DNA from: JAJXZJ01 sp050012855
GTDB lineage: Bacteria; Verrucomicrobiota; Verrucomicrobiia; Limisphaerales; J093
DNA length: 64,000 bases
Assembly (NCBI GenBank): GCA_050012855.1
Contig: JBEKGJ010000020.1
Location: 11,710-75,709 of the forward strand
Direction of reading: 5' to 3'
Part shown: positions 1-6,814 of the stretch, in pieces
Numbering within the stretch: the first letter of the stretch is position 1
Layout: every line of letters begins with the position of its first letter
The notes under the pieces: model-generated
Seen by the model: the letters and a program-made list of their open reading frames with translations, nothing else
What the model was told of the DNA's origin: nothing
Database searches by the model: none
Translations under genes and position numbers: made by a program

Positions 1-595
1 AGACGCGCAGGAGCAGGGCCACGAAGGCGGGAGCGACGCCCACGACGAACACCATCCGCCAGCCGTTGTTCCGCAGGAGCAGGGTGATGACCGCCGCGGC
101 GAGGAAACCCGCCGCCCAGGCCGATTGGAGCAACCCCGCGGCGCGGGCCCGCCTGGCCTCGGGCCACACCTCGGCGACGAGCGAGGCGCCGGCGGCCCAT
201 TCACCGCCAATCCCGAGCGCGGTGAGGAACCGGAACAATCCCAGTTGCCACCAGGTCTGCGAAAGCGCGGCCATGCCGGTGAACACGGCGTAGATCAGGA
301 TCGTGAAGACCAGCGTTTTCGTGCGTCCATAGACATCCGCCATGATGCCGAAGAGAATGCCGCCCAGGGCCCAGCCAATCAGGAAGACGGAAAAGATAAT
401 GCCGCCGGTTTTGCCGATCAGGTCCGCGGTAACGGGAGGGCCGCCCGGCGTCTGGAGAAGGTCGTGCAGGGCGGGGTGGAGCACGAGCGCATAGATCGTG
501 GCATCCATCGAATCGAACACCCAGCCGAGCCAGGCGACGAACAGCACCAGCCATTGGTAGCGCGTGATGCCGTCGCGCCAGGAGGTGGGTTGCAC
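1..595 (-). CDS. MFS transporter, N-terminal part (runs off the left edge)
   Basis: The gene reads leftward out of the window, so only about the first 198 residues are present. The frame shows several hydrophobic helices and an MFS loop 2-3 signature (GILFGIMADVYGRTK), followed by GGEWAAGASLVAEVWPEARR, typical of the sugar/sialic-acid/organic-acid branch of the superfamily. It is an inner-membrane secondary carrier; the substrate cannot be read from the sequence. The best start is a GTG at 595, because no in-frame ATG precedes the first helix and the frame is open upstream. The DNA just upstream holds a fragment of uvrB, so the original promoter region may have been rearranged. Confidence 0.8.
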   Translation of the reverse strand, partial: MQPTSWRDGITRYQWLVLFVAWLGWVFDSMDATIYALVLHPALHDLLQTPGGPPVTADLIGKTGGIIFSVFLIGWALGGILFGIMADVYGRTKTLVFTILIYAVFTGMAALSQTWWQLGLFRFLTALGIGGEWAAGASLVAEVWPEARRARAAGLLQSAWAAGFLAAAVITLLLRNNGWRMVFVVGVAPAFVALLLRV

Positions 596-658
596 GCCGC
601 CGACTTTAGGCGAAGAACTGGCGGTGACAAGCTTGGGAGCGAGGCGAAGCTGAACCGC

Positions 659-700
659 CCCACGCTCGTCATCTCCCACAACAAGACGCTGGCGGCGCAG
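659..700 (+). pseudogene. 42-bp exact copy of an internal uvrB segment
   Basis: These 42 bases are identical to 1593-1634 inside uvrB, the stretch encoding PTLVISHNKTLAAQ just after the Walker A motif. Similarity weakens immediately on both sides. The copy is in the same orientation as uvrB and lies between the MFS gene and the nucleotidyltransferase/HepT pair. It is too short to encode anything and is best read as a scar of a tandem duplication or replacement at the uvrB locus. The identity is read directly; its origin is inferred. Confidence 0.75.
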
Positions 701-768
701 CGTTCGCAGCCGTTTGCCGGTGCGTGTGCTGCGTTGACGTTCGCCCGATTTGCTGCGATTCTGCGGCC

Positions 769-1077
769 ATGAAATTGCAGGTCAACCGCGAGGCGCTGGG
801 GCAGTTCTGCCGGCAGCGCGGCATCGCCCGGCTGGACTTCTTTGGCTCGGCGTTGCGCGAGGATTTCCACGAGGACAGCGACGTGGATCTGCTTTGCTCA
901 ATCCGGCCCGACGTCAAGTGCGGCTTGTTTGAGTGGGTCGCCTTGAAACTAGACTTGGAGAACTTGTTTGGCCGTCCGGTGGACTTGGTGAGCCGTTGGG
1001 GCATTGAACACAGCCGCAATCCGTATCGCAAGCACGCCATCCTCTCAACGGCCGTTCCGCTCTATGTCGAGGGATAA
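769..1077 (+). CDS. MntA-type minimal nucleotidyltransferase (antitoxin of a HepT pair)
   Basis: 102 residues. The nucleotidyltransferase signature is intact: F25-G26-S27 with R30, then S37-D38-V39-D40-L41, giving the GS...DxD metal and nucleotide site. In characterised MntA/HepT systems this enzyme adds AMP to a tyrosine of the HepT toxin and so neutralises it. The ATG at 769 is chosen over an in-frame ATG at 724 because the fold begins with residues MKLQVN. The gene overlaps the following hepT-like gene by 14 bases, as usual for this module, and both run straight into uvrB. The family call is firm; activity in this strain is inferred, and the partner toxin looks altered. Confidence 0.85.
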   Translation: MKLQVNREALGQFCRQRGIARLDFFGSALREDFHEDSDVDLLCSIRPDVKCGLFEWVALKLDLENLFGRPVDLVSRWGIEHSRNPYRKHAILSTAVPLYVEG

Positions 1078-1435
1078 CGCCTATTTGCGGGACATCCTGA
1101 ACGCTGCCCAGGCCATCCGGCGGTTTGTGGTCGGCGTCAGCAAGGAGGAATTCCTCGCCGACGAGGAGAAGTACGAGGCGGTCAATCGGAAGTTCGAGAT
1201 CATTGGCGAGGCGACCAAACGCTTGAGCCCGGAAGCGCGAGCCAGGTTTCCCGGCATTCCGTGGCAACTCGTCGCCGGCCTGCGCGATGTGCTGATTCTC
1301 GATTACGACGAGGTGAACCTGAACGTGGTTTGGGATGCGGCAATGGACAGTTTGCCACCGCTGATCTCGCAATTGGAGTCCTACCTGGCTGCGCATCCTC
1401 TGCCGGAATCCAACGGCCCGCCGGCCGATGTTTGA
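1064..1435 (+). CDS. HepT-like protein (DUF86) with the catalytic histidine replaced
   Basis: 123 residues of the HepT/DUF86 all-helical family, normally the RNase toxin partner of MntA. The family motif is R-x4-H-x-Y. Here the equivalent run is R74-D-V-L-I-L79-D-Y81, so the general-acid/base histidine is leucine, while the arginine and the tyrosine (the AMPylation site in studied systems) are kept. CTC for CAC is a one-base change. The protein is therefore probably not an active RNase of the usual type, although it may still dimerise and bind its partner. The ATG at 1064 lies inside the upstream gene, and the last eight bases overlap the uvrB start, so uvrB may be translationally coupled to this module. 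Confidence 0.85.
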   Translation: MSRDNAYLRDILNAAQAIRRFVVGVSKEEFLADEEKYEAVNRKFEIIGEATKRLSPEARARFPGIPWQLVAGLRDVLILDYDEVNLNVVWDAAMDSLPPLISQLESYLAAHPLPESNGPPADV

Positions 1436-3536
1436 CCTCGTTGCACCCTTCGCCCCCGCCGGCGACCAGCCGCAAGCGATTGCGAAGCTGACCGCGGGGC
1501 TGTTGTCCGGCGCGCGGCACCAGGTGCTGCTCGGGGTGACCGGCTCCGGCAAGACCTTCACCATCGCCAACGTCATCGCCGCGGTGGACCGGCCCACGCT
1601 CGTCATCTCCCACAACAAGACGCTGGCGGCGCAGCTCTACGCCGAGTTCAAGGGATTTTTCCCGCGCAACGCCGTCGAGTATTTCGTCTCCTACTTCGAT
1701 TATTACCAGCCCGAGGCCTACATCCCGCGCACCGACACGTTCATCGAGAAGGACTCGAGCCGGAACGAGGACATCGAGCGGTTGCGGCTCTCGACCATGA
1801 GCAGCCTGTTTGCGCGCCGCGACGTGGTGGTGGTGGCCAGTGTGTCGTGCATTTATGGCATCGGCAGCAAGGAGGATTATGAGGCCAGCATCATCCCGCT
1901 CCGTGTGGGTCAGGCGCTGACGCGCGAGCAACTGCTCGAACGGCTCGTGGCACTGCAGTACAATCGCAATGACGTGGCGTTCGAGCGCGGGCAGTTCCGC
2001 GTGCGCGGCGACACCGTCGAGCTGTGCCCCGCTTATCGCGAGGACGCCCTGCGCGTCGAATTTTTCGGCGACCAGATCGAGCGGCTGACCCGCTTCGATC
2101 CTCTCACCGGCAAGAAACTGGAGCAACTGGGCGACGTGACGGTTTTCCCCGGCAAACAGTTTGTCACGCCGCTGGAGAAGATGAAGCCCGCGCTCCTCAG
2201 CATCCGCGAGGAACTGGGCGACCGCATCGCCTGGTTCGAGCAGCACGACAAACTGATCGAGGCGCAACGCATCAAGATGCGCACCGAGTATGACCTCGAA
2301 ATGATGGAGGAAATGGGGTTCTGCTCCGGCATCGAGAATTACTCGCGCCACATCGCCGCTCGTCCGCCCGGTTCGCGCCCGGCCACGCTGCTGGATTTTT
2401 TTCCGAAGGACTTCCTCCTGGTCATTGATGAGTCCCATGCCACGGTGCCGCAGATCGGCGGGATGCACGCCGGCGACATGTCGCGCAAGAAAGTCCTGGT
2501 CGAGTACGGTTTCCGTCTCCCCAGCGCGCTCGACAATCGCCCGCTGAATTTCCCGGAATTCCAGTCGCTCCAGGGCCAGACCATTTATGTGAGCGCCACG
2601 CCCGGCCCGCAGGAACTGGAGTGGGCGCGTAGGACTGGCGTCGCGCCTGTCTCTGATCAAGGAAATGAAAATGGAGACAGGCGCGACGCCTGTCTCACGG
2701 GGGTGGTCGAACTGGTCGTGCGCCCGACCGGGCTGGTGGACCCCAAGATCACGCTCAAGCCGTTGCGCGGCCAGATTGACGATCTGATCGAGGAAGCGCG
2801 GAAGCGGGTCGAGCTCAAGGAACGGGTCCTGGTCACGACCTTGACCAAGCGTACCGCGGAGGAACTGACCGATTACCTGCGCGACGTCGGGATCAATGTT
2901 CGTTACCTGCACAGCGAGATTGACGCCATCGAGCGCGTCGAGATTCTGCGCGCCCTGCGCAAGGGCGAGTTTGACGTGCTGGTTGGCATCAACCTGCTGC
3001 GAGAAGGGCTGGACCTGCCGGAAGTGTCGCTCGTCGCGATTCTCGATGCCGACAAGGAGGGCTATCTGCGCAGCACCACCAGCCTCATCCAGACGGCCGG
3101 TCGGGCGGCACGGCATCTACACGGGGAGGTGATTCTCTACGCCGACGTGAAAACGCAGAGCATCCAGAGATTTCTGGCGATTTCGAATTACCGGCGCGAG
3201 CGGCAGCTTGCCTACAACGCGGAGCATCATATCACACCGCGGAGCGTGAGCCGGGCGGTGGAGGACAGCCTCGCCAGCTACGCCTCGACCCGGCAGGAAG
3301 CGGGGGCGGTTTTGCGCGAGGCGGGCGCGGATTTCGACGTGACGGAAACCTTGCGCGAGCTCGAGGAGGAAATGCTCACCGCTGCCAACAACCTCGAGTT
3401 CGAGAAGGCGGCGTTGTTGCGCGACCAGATCAAGGAACTCAAGCGGCAGTTCGGCCTGGGCAGCGCGCCGGTGAAGGCATCGGGGACCAACGCCGCAGTC
3501 ACGGTGAGTTACCGCAAGGGCAGAAAACGGCGGTAA
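1428..3536 (+). CDS. uvrB: Excinuclease ABC subunit B, with an in-frame palindromic insertion
   Basis: 702 residues. UvrB is the damage-verifying helicase-like subunit of nucleotide excision repair; it is loaded by UvrA and recruits UvrC. Seen here: the N-terminus MFDLVAPFAPAGDQPQAI, Walker A G-V-T-G-S-G-K-T at 36-43, the beta-hairpin region YFDYYQPEAYIPRTDTFIEK, the DESH box, the SATPG motif, the RTAGRAARH motif VI and a C-terminal UVR motif that contacts UvrC. The family is usually 660-680 residues. The excess is explained by residues about 401-424, which are encoded by a hairpin-forming repeat inserted between the ELEWA and VVELVVRPTGL segments. The frame stays open and all motifs are intact. 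The start overlaps the hepT-like gene. uvrA is present at 36-39 kb. Confidence 0.97.
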   Translation: MFDLVAPFAPAGDQPQAIAKLTAGLLSGARHQVLLGVTGSGKTFTIANVIAAVDRPTLVISHNKTLAAQLYAEFKGFFPRNAVEYFVSYFDYYQPEAYIPRTDTFIEKDSSRNEDIERLRLSTMSSLFARRDVVVVASVSCIYGIGSKEDYEASIIPLRVGQALTREQLLERLVALQYNRNDVAFERGQFRVRGDTVELCPAYREDALRVEFFGDQIERLTRFDPLTGKKLEQLGDVTVFPGKQFVTPLEKMKPALLSIREELGDRIAWFEQHDKLIEAQRIKMRTEYDLEMMEEMGFCSGIENYSRHIAARPPGSRPATLLDFFPKDFLLVIDESHATVPQIGGMHAGDMSRKKVLVEYGFRLPSALDNRPLNFPEFQSLQGQTIYVSATPGPQELEWARRTGVAPVSDQGNENGDRRDACLTGVVELVVRPTGLVDPKITLKPLRGQIDDLIEEARKRVELKERVLVTTLTKRTAEELTDYLRDVGINVRYLHSEIDAIERVEILRALRKGEFDVLVGINLLREGLDLPEVSLVAILDADKEGYLRSTTSLIQTAGRAARHLHGEVILYADVKTQSIQRFLAISNYRRERQLAYNAEHHITPRSVSRAVEDSLASYASTRQEAGAVLREAGADFDVTETLRELEEEMLTAANNLEFEKAALLRDQIKELKRQFGLGSAPVKASGTNAAVTVSYRKGRKRR
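2628..2699. repeat. Palindromic repeat element inserted in frame within uvrB
   Basis: Two 22-base arms (2632-2653 and 2674-2695) are reverse complements with two mismatches, including a 17-base perfect core, separated by a 20-base loop. The element replaces what is only a short linker in other UvrB proteins and adds about 24 codons (RRTGVAPVS...GDRRDACLT) without a stop. Arms of the type GACAGGCGTCGCGCCTGTC resemble repeats I associate with Verrucomicrobiota intergenic regions; that association is from memory and was not checked. Confidence 0.85.
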
Positions 3537-3614
3537 ACGGAGAGGCAGGCGTGTCCGCGTGAGTCGTTGACAGCGTCCAGGCCGTCCACCAGATTTCGAG
3601 TCATCCCAACCGTG

Positions 3615-3818
3615 ATGCGAATCGGCCCGTATCGCTTTCACTTTTACAGCCGTGAAGAGAGCGAGCCGCCGCATGTCCACGTGGCCTGCGAGGACAGGGA
3701 GGCCAAATTCTGGCTTCGACCCGTTTCCCTCGCCGCCAATCACGGTTTCAAGAACGCCGAGTTGTCCCGCCTCCAGCGGCTCGTGGAAGAGCATTGCCAG
3801 AAGTTCTTGGACGCCTAG
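3615..3818 (+). CDS. DUF4160 protein, likely half of a two-gene module
   Basis: 67 residues matching the DUF4160 pattern: MRIGPYRFHFYS, then EPPHVHV, then EAKFWLRPVSLA and a C-terminal LQRLVEEH. The ATG at 3615 begins exactly at the conserved MRIGPYRF. DUF4160 genes are commonly followed by DUF2442 genes, as here with a ten-base gap, and the pair is often suspected of being a toxin-antitoxin-like unit, although I know of no settled biochemical role. It follows uvrB on the same strand and may be transcribed with it. Confidence 0.85.
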   Translation: MRIGPYRFHFYSREESEPPHVHVACEDREAKFWLRPVSLAANHGFKNAELSRLQRLVEEHCQKFLDA

Positions 3819-3828
3819 ATTGATCGCC

Positions 3829-4095
3829 ATGGGAATTGAGACAAAAGAAACCGTCGCCGTCCGTTGCTGGGTGGAAGGCCGTCGTGTCTCGCTGGAGTTG
3901 GGCGACGGGCGGATCGTCAGTTTCCCTGCGTCGAAATACCCCTTGCTGGTCAACGCTGCCCAGCCCCTGCTGGAAAAGGTCCGGCTGCGCCTGCACGGCC
4001 TGGCGCTGCGTTGGGAGGAACTCGACGAGGACATCTGGGTGGAGGACGCCGTTTGCGGACGCTTTCCCCGCCCGCGAGAAATGGCGGCGGCTTGA
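3829..4095 (+). CDS. DUF2442 protein, partner of the DUF4160 gene
   Basis: 88 residues. The core reads VSLELGDGRIVSFPASKYP followed by LRWEELDEDIWVEDAV, the usual DUF2442 strand-turn pattern ending in the LDEDI box. It starts ten bases after the DUF4160 stop, in the same orientation. The function is unknown; the conserved pairing suggests the products interact. Just downstream, in the opposite orientation, lies the broken 3' end of a RecB-like nuclease gene, so the module probably sits at a rearrangement junction. Confidence 0.8.
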   Translation: MGIETKETVAVRCWVEGRRVSLELGDGRIVSFPASKYPLLVNAAQPLLEKVRLRLHGLALRWEELDEDIWVEDAVCGRFPRPREMAAA

Positions 4096-4135
4096 TTTTT
4101 AAGTGGCGCGCCCGGCCTGGCCGATGACGCCGAGC

Positions 4136-4615
4136 GATGCTGGTCTTTCCTTCGCTGGCCTTGCCCCGGCCCTCAAACGCCACGCGCTCGACGGCGTGAA
4201 GACGGCTTTCGAATGCGGAATGCGGAACGGGGAGTGCGGAATCCGGCGGCAGCGCGGAGGTCCCATCGGCCGCTTGGCCGGGCGTCCCGCCTGGCGTTCG
4301 TCCTGGCAGCGAGACGCGGCCCAAACTCGCAGGCGAGGACCTGTCTGCCGCGGCACAGGCAGGCGCCTGCGCTACCACCTCGGCCGCCAGCCGCCACTGG
4401 CTGGCTTTCAGGTTTTCCGGGGACGGAGAACTGGCGGACTCGCCGGGCGGCGTTTCCGCCAGCAACCGTTCGGTTTGGGTGGCGCGGAAGGATTCGTTTT
4501 GCGACTGCACCCATTCCGCGTAGATGTTACCGCTGTGCGTTTCGTGATTGGTCCGGAACCGGCATTTTGTCGGGCATTTCAGGAAGGCATCGAAGAGGGA
4601 CGGTGTGATCGTCAT
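4136..4615 (-). pseudogene. Relic of a TM0106-type RecB/Cas4-like nuclease gene (5' part only)
   Basis: Reading leftward from the ATG at 4615, the first 85 residues look like the start of the TM0106-family RecB-like nucleases: SLFDAFLKCPTKCRFR, then SGNIYAEWVQSQNESFR, then LKASQWRLAAEVV. About 50 residues of unrelated Pro/Ala/Gly-rich sequence follow (4211-4360), encoded by repetitive DNA with GCGGAAT-type repeats and an AGGCGCCTGCGC-type palindrome. Recognisable sequence resumes as LHAVERVAFEGRGKASEGK and then ends. The nuclease and helicase parts are absent, and the frame afterwards only runs antisense through the DUF2442 gene. I judge it a truncated gene. Confidence 0.6.
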
Positions 4616-4652
4616 GGAGGCAAGTTACGCCTCTCTGCGGCCAGGACCACTA

Positions 4653-4680
4653 TGGTGAGCCACCGCAAGGGCAGGAAGCG
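4653..4680 (+). pseudogene. Possible remnant of a uvrB 3' end
   Basis: Twenty-four of 28 bases match the last coding bases of uvrB (3503-3530, encoding V-S-Y-R-K-G-R-K-R), in the same orientation, here reading V-S-H-R-K-G-R-K-R. It lies beyond the DUF4160-DUF2442 pair and the nuclease relic. Together with the exact uvrB fragment at 659-700 it suggests that the genes between were inserted into, or replaced, an older uvrB copy. The match is short, so this is tentative. Confidence 0.35.
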
Positions 4681-4711
4681 GTCTTGGAACGCGGCGTCGG
4701 CTTTGTCCCGG

Positions 4712-6814
4712 TCACGGCACCCGCACGCTGCGATAGAAGCGTTTGGGCTGGTTGGTCGAACTGAGGTCCACCCAGAAATAGGGGCTGGCGGGCAGGGTGA
4801 CGTTGGTCAAGGCGGTCCAACTGTTGGTGTTGGTCACGTCGCTGAGATAATCAATGCGGTAGGTCAGGCCGACGGTGCCGTAGATGTCCAGGCCGGCCAG
4901 CAGGTTGAGCACGAGCGAACCGGCATTCAGGTCGGGCACGCCGAACGTCGAAGAGCCGCTGCTTTGGCCCACGCTGCTGACGGTGACCGGCACGGTTCCG
5001 GCGGGCAGCCCCGGCGGCACCACGACAACCAACTCCGTGCCCGCGGGGTTGACGCTAATGACCTGGGCCGGGGCGTTGCCGAACAAGATGACGTTGTTGG
5101 TGGCATTGGGATCGAACCCGGTGCCGACGATGGTCACCTGGCTGCCGGGCAGGGCGTTTGTCGGAGTGATCGAAATGATCGCCGGCGGCGGATTCGTCGG
5201 CGCCTGACCCACGACAAAGAAGGGTGCCACGTCAATGGCGGTGGCGTGGTAGTTTCCATCCACGCCGAGCAACTCGGCCTTGTAGCGCACCGTGCGCGGG
5301 CCGATGCCGGGCGTGGAGAAGTAGTAGCCGCTGTTGTCCGAGTAAATTTCATCACCTTTTACGGCGTCGCCGTTCGCTCCGTCGTCGTGCAGGCTGGAGC
5401 CTTGCCAGGTGGCGGGATCAGCGATGCCGTTGAGCAGGATCCCCGCCTGCGCCCCGCCGCCCGAAACCAGGCCGTCGGTGGGCGCCGGGTGAAAGGCGAA
5501 AACGGGGCTGGGGCCATTGGTAGTGATGTACGGCGGGCTGGCCGAGGCGCCAGTGATGATCGGGGCCAGGCCGAGACTGGCAGGATTAAGTTCCGCGGTA
5601 CCGATCTGCAAGTGGCCACCATCGTTGGCCCCCGCCGGGGTGAGATAAGCAAAATGGGTCGCGTTGCTGTCCATCACACCGCGATAAAAGCCCCATTGCA
5701 GGACGTTGTTCGCCGCGAACCGGGCCGACCACCCCAGTTCCAGCCGTCCACTGCCGTCCGTGTTAAACAGGTAGCTCGTGTCCCCGAACAACAGCTTGGA
5801 ACCGTCGCCGCTCAACTGGATGATGTCGGTGGCGACGCCGTACCCGCCGCTGCTCTGATTGGTGCTGTAATTGCTCAGCAACACGCGCCGGCCGGTGCCA
5901 TCCCAGTTGAAGACGCCCAGTTCTTCGCCGCTGGAGCAACAGGGAGCATAGCCGAAATAGTAGAAGACTTTGCTGCCGTCTCCGTTCAGACCCACTTTGT
6001 TGAAGGTCCAGATCGGTGTGGGCGCCAGCGGAAGCTCGTGCAGACCGGTCCCGGCCATGCTCAGGCCCAACAGGCGATAGCCATTGGTTGGGGTCCAAAG
6101 GTAGCAGACCAGCTTCGAGCCATCTCCGGAAAGGCCGAAGGGCGTGCCGCCATTCCATCCATAGAAATAGCCATCGGGGATCATTTGGGCGGTCGTCAGG
6201 CCAAAAAAGAGCGCGAAGCTGGTCAGTCCGCCGATTTCGCGGAGGCCCGTGCCGTCGGCATTCACCACGTACAGCCCGGGTTCTCGAGTTCCCGTGTCGG
6301 GCGTCGTTCCGAAATTGCGGTCGTTGGAGAAAAACACCTGTGTGCCGTCCGGCGAAAGGCGGAAGTCTGGATACCCGCCGTTGACTTGAATGACCTGATG
6401 CGGATTGCTGCCGTCCGCGTTGACCAGTCGCGCCAAGCCATAACCGTCCGTGGACAGGATCCTCGAGCCGTCCGCGTTGATGTCCACTTTAGGATAGGTG
6501 TCGAAGACCGGGTAGATGTCCACGAGATTGAGGCCGGTGCCGTCAAAGTTGACGGAGTAGATGAGGTTGCTTCGGGAAGGCGTCCCATAGTAGGGGCGCG
6601 CAAAGGCAATCCTGTGGCCGTCCGAACTGATAACCAAGGAATGGTTGTTGGCCACGACGCCGTTGTTGGTGAACTCGGTCAACTGGTGGTAGGCCAGCGT
6701 GCGGAGCACGGTGGCCCCAAAGGCGGGCGCACAGGCCAACATGGCGGCCAAGGCAGTCACCCGCATCACTCGTTTGGAGGTGTTGAAACCGGAATCAAGG
6801 GTTGTGAGTTTCAT
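4712..6814 (-). CDS. Secreted TolB/WD40-like beta-propeller protein with IPT/TIG domain
   Basis: 700 residues. A signal peptide is evident near the start (MRVTALAAMLACAPAFGA). Residues of roughly 40-420 hold repeated S-x-D-G-x-x(-I/V-x-F) blades, such as SSDGHRIAF, SPDGTQVFFSND and SGDGSKLLFGD, the PD40/TolB pattern. After a spacer region comes an IPT/TIG immunoglobulin-like domain (ITPTNALPGSQVTIVGTGF). The last 55 residues form a YRIDYLSD...W..L...FYRSV tail found on other secreted proteins here. It probably acts outside the inner membrane as a binding or scaffold protein; no catalytic motif is visible. The aldo/keto reductase frame upstream ends in its ATG. Confidence 0.8.
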   Translation of the reverse strand: MKLTTLDSGFNTSKRVMRVTALAAMLACAPAFGATVLRTLAYHQLTEFTNNGVVANNHSLVISSDGHRIAFARPYYGTPSRSNLIYSVNFDGTGLNLVDIYPVFDTYPKVDINADGSRILSTDGYGLARLVNADGSNPHQVIQVNGGYPDFRLSPDGTQVFFSNDRNFGTTPDTGTREPGLYVVNADGTGLREIGGLTSFALFFGLTTAQMIPDGYFYGWNGGTPFGLSGDGSKLVCYLWTPTNGYRLLGLSMAGTGLHELPLAPTPIWTFNKVGLNGDGSKVFYYFGYAPCCSSGEELGVFNWDGTGRRVLLSNYSTNQSSGGYGVATDIIQLSGDGSKLLFGDTSYLFNTDGSGRLELGWSARFAANNVLQWGFYRGVMDSNATHFAYLTPAGANDGGHLQIGTAELNPASLGLAPIITGASASPPYITTNGPSPVFAFHPAPTDGLVSGGGAQAGILLNGIADPATWQGSSLHDDGANGDAVKGDEIYSDNSGYYFSTPGIGPRTVRYKAELLGVDGNYHATAIDVAPFFVVGQAPTNPPPAIISITPTNALPGSQVTIVGTGFDPNATNNVILFGNAPAQVISVNPAGTELVVVVPPGLPAGTVPVTVSSVGQSSGSSTFGVPDLNAGSLVLNLLAGLDIYGTVGLTYRIDYLSDVTNTNSWTALTNVTLPASPYFWVDLSSTNQPKRFYRSVRVP

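Noticed and set aside
1200..3116. 638-codon open frame opposite uvrB
   Set aside because: Shadow of uvrB with no homology; the uvrB frame has every conserved motif.
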